A stretch of 60,000 nucleotides of DNA from Nematostella vectensis. Taxonomy: Eukaryota; Cnidaria; Anthozoa; Actiniaria; Edwardsiidae. The notes below the pieces were generated by a model. That model made no database searches. It saw only the letters and a list, made by a program, of their open reading frames with translations, and had not been told where the DNA came from. This document shows positions 1 through 10,371 of this stretch, in pieces. Positions within the stretch are counted from its first letter, which is position 1. Every line of letters starts with the position of its first letter. The stretch spans positions 7,311,540 to 7,371,539 of the forward strand of contig NC_064042.1 in NCBI RefSeq assembly GCF_932526225.1, given 5' to 3'. The position numbers were made by a program, and so were the translations under genes.

Positions 1-97
1 TCTCACCACGAGTCTGAATCCTATTCTGTATTTCTGGAGGTTCACTGAGGTTCGAGCTGCTGCGGTCTCTACTCTTAAGTCATTGTTAAGATGTTAA
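1..97 (+). CDS. 3' end of a class A GPCR gene (TM7 and C-tail), cut by the window edge
   Basis: The frame starting at base 2 reads through a TM7 signature (SLNPILYFWRF, i.e. NPxxY) and a short tail ending RC at a TAA at 95-97. The same end occurs at 38561-38620 behind an almost complete GPCR, so this is the tail of a paralogous receptor whose body lies left of the window. Unlike the copy at 38.6 kb it keeps 12 further tail residues (VRAAAVSTLKSL) before the shared final codons. Function beyond seven-transmembrane signalling cannot be told from this piece. Confidence 0.7.
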   Translation, partial: LTTSLNPILYFWRFTEVRAAAVSTLKSLLRC

Positions 98-1141
98 CAA
101 GATTGACTGTAAAAAGACTATTACAGAAATGATGAAGGAGCGGAAAGATGCTTGTATATGAACCTTAATTTCTCCGCACAAACTCCATTTCTCTTGACGC
201 CAGTAACAGCATCTAGACTGTTATTATCACATCTTAAAACGCTTATCCGCATTGTCACCAGTCACCAGTCACCAGCCATCATCTCCGATGATTTTTAACG
301 GAAAACGCGAAAAAAAATTCAAAATATCAAAAGCAGTGTATTTAGAGCGGATGGCCTGTTAAATATATCGGATTCTAATAGATTCTTTTGTCTTGTTTCC
401 GTCGGACCGACCGGAAGTAAACTGGTGACAATGCGGCTTTATTGCTTATCCACAGTCGGAAAGTATTTTTTTTCATTCCAAATTTCTTTTTATAGTAAGA
501 TTAGATATTAATGTGAATATAATATCAAATCTAATAAAACTGTGAATAGATTTGCTAAGGCCTTTAATGCGAATGGATCTTCCCGCCGCAAAACACATGC
601 GCGCAGGCAAACAGGAACGATAGCTAAAAAATGTAGATCCCGTAAACAATCATCTTTACTAGAACCCTTAAACCAACAAGCTGGATCAAGAAATTTCCGG
701 CATACAATATTTCTATGATAGCCTTTGATAGGCTATAGAAATTCATTATGTTAGTATAAGAACATGTGAAACTATTCTAAAAAAAATCAGTCCGATTGTC
801 AAAACGCCCCAATTTTAAACTAAGCCTGATCTTTGAAATCGTACGTTATTCTTATATACACAATTCAATGTTGAATGACCGATCAAATTTTAATATTTAC
901 AAACCGTTGCCTACAAAACCTTAGGACAGTATAACCTCTTGAGTTTTTGTCTTAGACAGAAGTCTATGTTGTCAATAGGATTACTACGTACATCCACACC
1001 TCCCCCTACTAGTGGGCGTACTTTTGGTCTAGATTGTACGCATGCTTGCATAGAAAATCGTCCGGCAATATCTGGAAACAACTTCTTACGTCCAATAGTA
1101 TGTAAAGCAGAGAAGGAAAATAAATTAGAGGCGTAAAAATA

Positions 1142-1290
1142 GGGCCGTAGCAAGGGTTTGGGCACTGAGGGCACGTGCCCCAAAATACTTTCAAAAACTA
1201 TAAGGGAATGACCAGTAGGTGCGTGGTTGTGCCCCCAATATTTTCTTAGTGTTTCTGTATCGTGCCCCCAATAATTTAAGAACTACTACG
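1142..1290. mobile_element. Fragment of a small inverted-repeat transposon end
   Basis: The block begins gggccgtagcaagggtttgg and carries repeated cccccaatattttctta-type text. A paralogous block is at 39691-39838. A related complete element with both CGTAGC ends lies at 55126-55280. Only one end is recognisable here, so it is called a fragment. Confidence 0.4.
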
Positions 1291-1630
1291 ACTATAGTAA
1301 AATGTTTACCCCTACGCGTGAAAATTAAAGGAAGCAAATAAAATGCAAGCGCGGGGAATCGAGGAAGAAAATTATTTTTTCTGTTCCTATTTCACGTATA
1401 CCCCTGTGATTTTCGCATACACGGAAACACTGCATTCCCAGTCTGATTTTACTTCAGCCACTTAACCGGTAGCTGCCAAAGCTAATAAGGAAGTCCGATA
1501 TGACACTCAAAGTGGCTTAGCAAGCTTTCTTTGTCGTACATATTTAATGAAAAAATACTCATAAGAAAGAATAACAAGTCGATGTACCTGATACGCCTTC
1601 GTATCTCGTGCAAGCTAACGCTTTGAAAAT

Positions 1631-1694
1631 CTGTCGCGGGAACCCTCGTGCCGATAGCAAACTGTACGTAGACAAAGATATTGGATTCTCTGTA
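1631..1694 (-). pseudogene. Remnant of the last exon of a TNF-like ligand gene
   Basis: About 64 bases (gggaaccctcgtgccgatag onward) match 40344-40405, which is coding sequence on the minus strand in the TNF-like gene of the right flank (the strand around FVYVQFASGTR). Sequence on both sides is unrelated to that exon, so only a piece survives. Its place behind a GPCR tail mirrors the intact pair at 38-41 kb. Confidence 0.55.
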
Positions 1695-1715
1695 TAGCGA
1701 GAGAACCCCTAAGAG

Positions 1716-2365
1716 ATAGCAGAAGAGGAAAGATTTCCTATGGGATAGCAGTTAGAAGAGTGCTTGACACCTAGAGTGGGCCTTTGAGGGCCACATGGTA
1801 GAAAACTGTAATTCGGTTAATATGCTACCCTCGGTAAATAAAGATTATTGTATTGTTGATAAGAATTGTACCAAATCCACGTCCCATGGAAATATACCCC
1901 CTGTTTTCCGGGCTTCTTTACAGAAAACCGTTAACATAATTTTAATTATTCAAGTTTTTTTTTGCTGTCGAAAAATACCGAAAAATCCGCCAATTTTTTT
2001 CGAAAAATGCATCCCCCCAACCTCGTTCCCTTGGCCCTCTTACTCGATTTAGGATAGATAAGAATTGTTTTACAGGTGTTAAACAGCAAAGTTATTCGGA
2101 GCTCTACAAATCGCGTGTCTGGACGCCATTAGAGCTAGACCCAGAATTGCTACGATTTTTCATCTTTGAATTTTAAGATAAACAAGGACGCGCCTGAAAT
2201 TTGAAAGATTTAGGCAAAATATTTTTCGGGTTTCGGCAAAAGATGATTATTTTGTTTTGAACTTGTTTTATTTTTCATGGTTGTAGACGGGCCCCCTTCA
2301 ATACTAGCGAAGTTTAAAGCGCAATAACAATTTTCTTCCTTTTTTATTTAAAATATCCTGCGTAC
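1716..2365. other. Unassigned non-coding stretch
   Basis: There is no supported gene. The sequence is AT-rich with short homopolymers and no clear repeat partner in the window. The left edge of the segmental duplication (copy A) lies at about 2366, where the text tatgatttttgcg also found at 18850 begins. Confidence 0.4.
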
Positions 2366-2528
2366 CGTATGATTTTTGCGAGTGTTGCAAATACTGTCTA
2401 GCTTGCGCGCGCGTCCACTTTGTATTCGGCGATGCATCGAAGCTCGCGCTAGAAACAAAAAGGCTCATGGTAATTTATTGATGGATAATTCCAAACAGCC
2501 TTTGGTGGTATTTTATAATATGTGACGT

Positions 2529-2570
2529 TTTTTTTTTTTTTTTTTTTTTTTTTTTGGGGGGGGGGGGGGG
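2529..2570. repeat. Poly-T followed by poly-G homopolymer tract
   Basis: A run of about 27 T is followed directly by about 14 G, roughly 170 bases upstream of the start codon of gene A. Copy B has ordinary sequence here (tatgggtgtgttaattaata, about 22080-22100), so the tract arose in copy A only or is an assembly artefact. Confidence 0.7.
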
Positions 2571-2720
2571 TGTTGATAATATGTTATTTCTAAGTGAAAT
2601 CCTGGAATTGATAAATTTTGTTTTGAGCACGAGGATGATTACGTATTGTCTGACGTCATAATCAGCATTCCCCCAAACTGATCAAAACGTTCATGAAAGC
2701 GAAACGATAAACACGTATTC

Positions 2721-2747
2721 ATGGAGCGTACCAAGTTTTCAAAATGA
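2721..2747 (+). promoter_or_regulatory. Upstream ORF overlapping the start of gene A
   Basis: An ATG at 2721 opens an eight-codon frame whose TGA (2745-2747) overlaps the main ATG (2744-2746) as ATGA. An identical arrangement is kept in copy B. Such overlap is known from termination-reinitiation control of translation. That it acts so here is inference, and the transcription start is unknown. Confidence 0.4.
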
Positions 2748-5700
2748 TAGAGTTTTTTAAGGACCACCCCGTCCTCACCGGACTAGCAGTCTGCGCAGCA
2801 GGAGCCGCAGCGTTCTGCTATTGCCGAAGTAAATCGAGTGTCGAGGTACGTAGCGTCGTTTTGTGAGAAAAAGTGCGTGCGGTGGCGTGTTGGCGTGTAC
2901 AAGTAGTGTTTCTTTAACACTTCTATTTCCTTCGGCTTATTATTTGTTTTGTTGTCATTTTCTAGAGTTATGGTCAAGGAGAAGAGACCAAAGAAGAAGT
3001 ACCCGTCGCGGTACAAGACGCTGTCGAAGATGTCTCCGGTGAGTCCCGCCCTTTCGGTTTTATAATTATTTTTAGTATATTTCCCAATTTGATAAAAGAG
3101 CTTCTTTCCCAACGTTCTACAAAACATATTTATATTTTTTATTTTTCTAAATGCATCAAGTTTCTGAATCTTCGTTTGATCAGGATGTCTTTTGTATTAG
3201 CGTGTTTTCCAGCCGATCTTTTGCAAGCGGAGAAGTCTTCACAATGTCGAGAATTGCTTGTTTATCAAGGTATGTGGCTGACTGATTTTACTAAAAATTG
3301 ATGGATAATATGTTCAGTCTTGACATGCCATGCTCTTCCATACGACGTTGCCAAATTCCGAAAGTACTGGGAAAAATGTTATTTAACAAATAAATCTCAG
3401 TTTTTCAAAAAGTACGCAACTTGACGCCAGTCGAGTTGCGTGACTGTTATTCATGACATGCTGTGACGTCATCTGTGCATCTTTCAGAGGACAGACGCGC
3501 AAAATATGAAATCTATTTGTTTTATACAACAATTAAAATGTTATCTTACATTACAATCTAGTGTAAGCGTGTGTTCGTGCTGACGCCAAGCGTGCGTATG
3601 TCTTGTAATAACACATGGACCCTAGACCAATCAAAGCGCGATTTACTAGTGTCGTTGTACAAATTCCAGTAATGTTTCCTAACGGATGTACTATGGTTGC
3701 TATTATTGTCCTTTCTTTATTCTTAAAATCTTTATAACCACTAAGTGATGATGCTTAACTGTTTTCTCGATTCTGTAGCCCGTTATTGGGAGCTTTTGCT
3801 GCCCAGCTACAAGCAAGTGTTCCCGGAGCTCCACCCCCGGAACCTTCTTAAGATCTTCATCAAGCCACGACTGCTGATGCCAAGCTAGTGCAATAATGAT
3901 TATACACTAAATTAATTTAAAACATTTAGCCATCGACTGATAAGGCCTTACTAAAATGATATACAGATACTTACTAAACTTATTAATAATCATTTCGCGT
4001 CAGACTAAATCAATGTTCCTTTTTCTTTGTCTCTTTAGTTGTAGTCTTTCCCGTGGCTGCTCCAAGGCAAGCAATCGTTGTCTTTGAGTGTCCCGCTCCC
4101 ACCGTCGTGCTGGGGGATATCCTGTACCTGATGTCAGCGGTTACCTTCGCCGCTCTTATATGCTTTGTTATCAACTTCGTCATGAAGATGCATATCCAGT
4201 CGAAGGTCAAATCCCTTCAGGTGAGCGTTTATTAAAGTGTGAAGATTCAAGAACCACACCTCTACACCAACACGACGGGCAAAATAGCTTCTCCAGTTTT
4301 ATTGTTATACTTGCATTCTTTTTTTTATAATTCTCCCATTAAAGCTGTTAGATTTCGGGGAATCATTCTGGCAACTGTAAATATTGTTATGTTTGTACTT
4401 TCAGACGATTTGTATGGATATAAAACGAGTGTACTTTTCTATTTTCATTGAAAGAGTGACCCATCGATCACCTTTAGTCTTTGGATTAGGTGCGCTAAAC
4501 AAAACCATTTCCTATTTGTACAACATGAAAACGATACCTCGAAAACGTTTTGAGACGTATTCACAGTTGCGTTTATTGCTCTTACATTCTCAGGGACGCC
4601 CTCTTGCCAGCATCACCGAGGTGCACCAGATCCAAGAGGAGACTGGTGCTTGTCCATCTATTGCGTCGACAGACCGCCGAGAGAGTGATGCTCTCGTAAC
4701 CACCGAGGTGAACGACCAGCCGTCCTCATCCGTAAAGTCGATTGTGACTGCATCCTCTACAGGACTCAAGGAGCTCCGCCCTTTTGACCTGCGTGCATCA
4801 TGGGACACACAAAGCCTCGAGAGCCTAGCAGCTTGTGCATCGCGCCAGGGGCGTCAGGTCAGACTCCATCCCTCACTCGCCGAGTTTCTGAATACGCTGA
4901 TGAGACCCCTCGGCTTAGAGCTTGAACAAATGGAGCCTCCGTCATCAGCTAAAAGACCTGAGCTTGTTACCATGCATGGTAGACATGCAATCATTCGACG
5001 TCGCGTCAAGGTTCATCTGTTGGATTACTGCGCAACAGAACCAGACAACATGTCTACCCTCCTATCTTCTGTCAGCCAGGTGTCACATGATGAGCATGAG
5101 TGGATGGTGGCAGAGATGTCTGAGCAACTTAAAGCTAACACAATCAGTGTAGCCACACGGCAACTAAGCCTTGAGGGAATTGGCATGGGTTTCATTGATA
5201 CAACAGCCCGCCCTCTATCAGTGTCTGTATTTGGATGCTTGGAGGGGGAAGCTCAGGTCGAGACTAAACAAGACCAAGCTTGCATCATGGCGATTGAGGA
5301 CATGTTCAAGCCGTCCTCTCGAAAGAAACAGATGGTGACCGAATTGCTTTCCGGTTTCAAGAAGCCTTACCGTCCTCACATTTGTGGATCATTGAAAACT
5401 CAAAGTGTTAAAGTGAGTGTTTATTTCATTGGGAAGATAGAATACCACATCCCTACACAAACACGGCGGACAAAATAGCATCTTCATTATTATAGATTCA
5501 AACAGTTATACTCGAATATTTTCATGTTATCATGTTTCCGCTAAAGCCTGTTTGAATTTATGGTAACTAATCGAACATTTTAAGTATTTGGACTAGAAGC
5601 GCTAAACAAACAATGAATTATTTTTACTTCAAACAAACGATGCCACGAAAGCGGTTTAAAACGTATTCACAGTTGAGTTTATTGCTTTTATCGTTATCAG

Positions 5701-8700
5701 GGAGGTCGTCTTGCCAGCATCACAGAGGTGCACCAGTTCCAAGAGAAGACTGGTGCTTGTCCATCTAATGCGTCGACAGACCGCCAAGAGAGTGATGCTC
5801 TCGTAACCACCGAGGTGAACGTCCAGCCGTCCTCATCCGTAAAGTCGATTGTGACTGCATCCTCTACAGGACTCAAGGAGCTCCGCCCTTTTGCCCTGCG
5901 TGCATCATGGGACACACAAAGCCTCGAGAGCCTAGCAGCTTGTGCATCGCGCCAGGGGCGTCAGGTCACACTCCATCCCTCACTCGCCGAGTTTCTGAAT
6001 ACGCTGATGAGACCCCTCAGCTTAGAGCTTGAACAAATGGAGCCTCCGTCATCAGCTAAAAGACCTGTGCTTGTTACCATGCATGGTAGACATGCAATCA
6101 TTCGACGTCGCGTCAAGGTTCATCTGTTGGATTACTGCGCAACAGAACCAGACAACATGTCTACGCTCTTATCTTCTGTCAGCCAAGCGTCACATGATGA
6201 GCATGAGTGGATGGTGGCAGAGATGTCTGAGCGCCTTAAAGCTAACACAGTCAGTGTAACCACTCTGCAACTAAGCCTTGAGGGAATTGGCATGGGTTCC
6301 ATTGATACAACAGCCCGCCCTCTATCAGTGTCTGTATTTGGATGCTTGGAGGGGGAAGCTCAGGTCGAGACTAAACAAGACCAAACTTGCATCATGGCGA
6401 TTGAAGAAATGTTCAAGCCGTCCTCGCGAGTGAAACAGATGGTGACGGAATTGCTTTGCGGTTTCAAGAAGCCTTACCGTCCTCACATTTGTGGATCATT
6501 GAAAACTCAAAGTGCTGAGGTGAGTGTTTATTTAATTGGGAAGATTGAATACCACATCCCTACACAAACACGGCGGACAAAATAGCATCTCCATTATTAT
6601 AGATTCAAACAGTTATACCCGAATATTTTCATGTTATCATGTTTCCGCTATAGCCTGTTTGAATTTTTGGTAACTAATCGAAAATTTTAAGTATTTGGAT
6701 TAGGAGCGCTAAACAAACAATGAATTATTTTTACATCAAACAAACGATGTCACGAAAGCGGTTTAAAAATTATTCACAGTTGCGTTTATTGCTCTTATCG
6801 TTATCAGGGAGCTCGTCTTGCCAGCATCACAGAGGTGCACCAGTTCCAAGAGAAGACTGGTGCTTGTCCATCTAATGCGTCGACAGACCGCCAAGAGAGT
6901 GATGCTCTCGTAACCACCGAGGTGAACGTCCAGCCGTCCTCATCCGTAAAGTCGATTGTGACTGCATCCTCTACAGGACTCAAGGAGCTCCGCCCTTTTG
7001 ACCTGCGTGCATCATGGGACACACAAAGCCTCGAGAGCCTAGCAGCTTGTGCATCGCGCCAGGGGCGTCAAGTCACACTCCATCCCTCACTCGCCGAGTT
7101 TCTGAATACGCTGATGAGACCCCTCAGCTTAGAGCTTGAGCAAATGGAGCCTCCGTCATCAGCTAAAAGACCTGTGCTTGTTACCATGCATGGTAGACAT
7201 GCAATCATTCGACATCGTGTCAAAGTTCATCTGATGGATTACTGCGCAACAGAACCAGACAACATGTCTACCCTCCTATCTTCTGTCAGCCAGGTGTCAC
7301 ATGATGAGCATGAGTGGATGGTTGCAGAGATGGCTGAGCACCTTAAAGCTAACAAACTCAGTGTTTCCACCCTGCAACTAAACCTTGAGAGACTTGGCAT
7401 GGGTCTTATGGATATGGCAGTCCGTTCTCTATTAGAGGCTGGATTTGGTAGCGAGAAGCAAGAAGCTTGTAAGGAAGAATCCGAGGAGACGAAACAAGAC
7501 CAAGCTTGCTTTATATCAACTGAAGAAATGTTCTCGCCGGTGAGGCAGATGGTAACCGATTTACCTTCGGGTCTCATGAAGCCCTACCTTCCTGGCATTC
7601 GTAGATCACGGAAAATTCATCTAAACTACGACTTTGCCACAGCGCCAGAGCATATGGCAGCGCTTCCATCGTCTGCCATCCAGCTGTCACAGGATGACCA
7701 TCAGTATTTGGTAGCAGAAAAGAGACCGGATTGCCTCGATGCAACTCCTGCAACAGATCTTGCAAGAGTTGACGCATGTTTACCAGCTATAGCAGTCCCT
7801 AACCCAGTGTTTGTGCCTAAGTCAGCTTCGTTTGGGGAGGAACGTCAAGGCGAAAACCCTGATCTTAAGCATCATGAATGTTGTGAAGAAGAGCCTCAGT
7901 GCCCAATCACAGAGACGTTACCCAAAGGTAACGCAGACGGTGTTACTACGCTGGGAACAGATTTTGCAGGTGATTTACCAGATACACCAGTCCTAGCACC
8001 AGTGTATGAGTCTAAATCATCTTCGCTGGGAGAGGAAAGTAAAGGCGAAGACACTGCGCTAGAGCAGCACAAATGTTGTGTAAAAGAGCCTAAGAGTTTC
8101 ATGTCAGAGATGTTACCCGAAGATATCACTGACGGTGTATCTATCCAGTATAAGCAGTATCTCAAAAAAGACGAAGAGTTGTCAAGTGTAGAAGAACCAC
8201 AGCTGGTCATTGGAGGCGAAGAGGATCGGGTATCAAAGAATGACAACGATGCTAACCTAGCAACTGATGCAGGTGTTGTGCATACTCCAAATGATGGCGT
8301 TGATCGGGAGCTTCCCTCGGATTGTACACCTCCCATGTCTACTAATGATGGGGACACTAGCAAAGAAAACCAGCAGCTTCTTCATAAATGCGCCCAAGCA
8401 CAGAAGAAGAAGGCAAAGCGCAAAAACCAAAGACCAAAAACATCTCAACGCAAATCACGGACAGGAAAACAAGAGTGTCAGAAGAAAGAAAACGAACCAG
8501 AATTATCGGTAATAGGAAAGGAATCCATCCTTCATAACTTCAGTGCAGAAGCTATAGTCGAACAGGACGTCGTATCTGCTAAGCAATACCCCATGACACA
8601 GTCATCCGACGCGAGACGTGATGAAATCAGCCATCAGGCTGAAGAGAGGACTCCTCAAAAGACGCCGACAGCTTCTGAACTAGCCGCAAGTATAACGGAT

Positions 8701-10105
8701 GCACAAGAAGGAAATGTCAAGGGGAGTAATAAGCTCAACGTTCGGACAAAGCAGAGCAAGTCGAAAAACACGGATGCAGAGGCTGAATTATTGTCTGTGC
8801 AAGGAGTTAAGATCAATCTCCGAGAGAGCAAAAACCAGAACAGAAAGGAAAGCAAAAAAGGGAAGCATCGGAACAATCATGTTGATGATTACCCCAGAAA
8901 GGGCCACGCCTGTGGAGTAATGGGTAGACCTTCCACGCCTTCCACCACCAAGAGGAGTTCATACGCCACAGCGGCCCAAAAGGGAAACAGCACAGGGAGA
9001 GAAAACCACAAAGAATCATACCAGATGAATGGTATGGTACAAGATGGGGCAAGATCAAATAATAGGTAAGAGGCTAAGCAAGTTGATTATTTTTCGCTGG
9101 GTAGGTTTCCCTCGTAGGATTTGAAATTGAAAAATATGTATGATCAAAAACCTAATTTCATAATATGAGTAGACCTTGTCTTTTAAATAAAATGACAACT
9201 TGAGTAGCGTGGATAGCAAAATATAAGAAAAAGGAAGAAACTTGATTGAAGGTTTGGATGGAGGCTGTCTTTCTCTCGAGGGCTGCTCTATCATCCTGCA
9301 TTCCTATTTTTAAGCTTTTTGCGCTATGCAGGTTAAACGGCTGGAGTGGAGAGCGGGTGATATAAAGAAAATGCTAAATTGTTCAAAGATCATAAACTAG
9401 ACGTTTTGTATTTCTGTTAATAGCTTGGATTCACGTGATGCGAAGAGCAGCTCGTGTCTTCTCGTCAAGGCAAACATGCACCAAGGGGATGCAAGACTTG
9501 TCATCCCAGGAGTTCAGTGTTGTTCCATTGCTCTCTGTGCCATCCTCAGGGCGTCCGGCAAAAGCCCATTGCTCTGGACGCCCGAGGACATGGACGATAT
9601 AATCCTTACCGGGGACAGAAAACACAGTGAGACTCAAGAGAGGATGAATCGCTCAAAAACCTCGTTTCTCCACATTGACGAGATAGAGCTAGATATCAAA
9701 CTACGGGGTCGGCACTTCCACTTGAAGAGAAGTGATGTAATGTGTGGTGACATCATGAACGATGGCACAGACAAGAACAGCCCGCTACCAGGCATTGAGA
9801 GTAGCATCGAAACTCTAAGCGAGTATGATATATTTATTGTTAGATATTTATTGTATACAATCGCTCTATTTAAGACATCTCAAACATGGTTGTTGTTTGA
9901 CTCGCATAATCGCGATCAGAATGGATTTAGACATCCTAACGGGAAGGCCGTTCTTCTCGAGTTCAAGACTTTAAGAAGTGTTGCGTGTTACATCAGGCGG
10001 TTCGTGAGTTCCAACGGCTTCAGTGACGAGACGAGTCCACGCCCGCTAGATGATTCGCAATTGAGCTATGAACTGGCCGGCATAAAGGTAGCAGTGCTTA
10101 GCTGA
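2744..10105 (+). CDS. Gene A: membrane-anchored three-repeat protein with C-terminal cysteine-peptidase-like domain
   Basis: Seven exons join in phase: 2744-2845, 2966-3038, 4039-4220, 4594-5412, 5701-6519, 6808-9065, 9424-10105 (1644 residues). Exon 1 starts MIEFFKDHP and gives a hydrophobic segment (about residues 9-27). Exon 3 gives a second (about 86-106), suggesting a membrane hairpin with a large cytosolic C-terminus. Residues 120-392, 393-665 and 666-about 920 are three copies of an unrecognised domain (conserved core DYCATEPDNMSTLLSSVSQ). A Ser/Glu-rich linker follows, then a Lys/Arg-rich stretch near 1196-1225. Exon 7 resembles papain-fold peptidases of the C76/OTU-like kind: candidate Cys1450 in GVQCCSIAL and His1579 in LFDSHNRD. 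The ubiquitin-protease role is inference from these motifs. Exon structure is inferred from splice sites and phase. AATAAA lies at 10186. Confidence 0.75.
3779..3888 (+). CDS. Alternative terminal exon of gene A (short isoform)
   Basis: Behind an acceptor (ttctgtag) a 110-nt stretch joins exon 2 in phase 1 and reads 36 residues (starting ARYWELLLP, ending LLMPS) to a TAG. The product would be a 94-residue protein with only the first membrane segment. Compared with copy B (23267-23376) there are four substitutions, three of them synonymous, which suggests coding constraint. There is no donor before the stop, so it would end the transcript or be skipped. Its use is unproven. Confidence 0.45.
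4594..5412 (+). repeat. Repeat exon 1 of gene A (819 nt, phase 0-0)
   Basis: This is a complete exon between cag and gtgagt. It spans 273 codons without a split codon at either end. It recurs at 5701 and 6808 with exact 1107-base spacing (819-nt exon plus 288-nt intron), so the duplicated unit includes intron sequence. Phase 0-0 means copies can be added or lost without shifting frame. Confidence 0.85.
5701..6519 (+). repeat. Repeat exon 2 of gene A (819 nt, phase 0-0)
   Basis: The same length and phases as the first repeat exon, with nearly identical protein (it opens GGRLASITEVHQFQEK). The introns on both sides are also alike (gattcaaacagttatact), which points to tandem duplication of an exon-intron unit rather than exon shuffling from elsewhere. 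Confidence 0.85.
6808..9065 (+). repeat. Repeat exon 3 of gene A fused to the long linker
   Basis: The first ~190 codons repeat exons 1 and 2; after that the exon diverges. A further weak repeat is visible: IHLNYDFATAPEHMAALPSS resembles the VHLLDYCATEPDNMSTLLSS core, so a fourth, decayed unit appears merged without its intron. The rest is acidic and Ser-rich, then Lys/Arg-rich. The exon ends in phase 2 at gtaaga and joins 9424 in frame. Confidence 0.75.
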
Positions 10106-10185
10106 ACCAGGATCCTTTGCGGTTGGCAATTACTGACGATCCTTTGCATACTATTCTTATTATATTGTATATTTTGTATATAATT

Positions 10186-10191
10186 AATAAA
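10186..10191 (+). promoter_or_regulatory. Polyadenylation signal AATAAA of gene A
   Basis: The canonical hexamer lies about 80 bases after the stop codon. Copy B has one in the matching place at 29673. Confidence 0.6.
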
Positions 10192-10371
10192 ATACGTTCA
10201 ATATCATCTGTTCTTCCTACGTACCCCGTCTGTTAATTAACTGGAGGCTCTCTGGGTAAAGAAAGGCTCCCTTTTCGTGTGTTTTTTCACCCCCCCCCCC
10301 CCCGTTTTTGAAACCAGTCATTTGGCCCCTACAAGTGTCAAAATTCCTCTATTGTTCATACCCAAAATTTA

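Larger units (their letters stand above)
1..1715. repeat. Paralogous flank, copy 1 of the GPCR-to-TNF-like intergenic region
   Basis: This stretch aligns collinearly with 38561-40405 with many substitutions and small indels. Shared landmarks are the GPCR TM7 end, the text around 550-600 (cgccgcaaaacacatgcgcg), and a transposon-end-like block at 1142-1290 (gggccgtagcaagggtttgg). A block equivalent to about 40160-40330 is missing here. It shows that a GPCR plus convergent-gene unit was duplicated. No intact gene is visible between 98 and 1630. Confidence 0.75.

Noticed and set aside
4590-4808. A 72-codon antisense frame (MSHDARRSKGRSSL...) that recurs in every repeat exon of genes A and B
   Set aside because: It lies fully inside repeat coding exons on the opposite strand. 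Its conservation follows from exon identity, and its codons fall in the antisense frame of a real gene.
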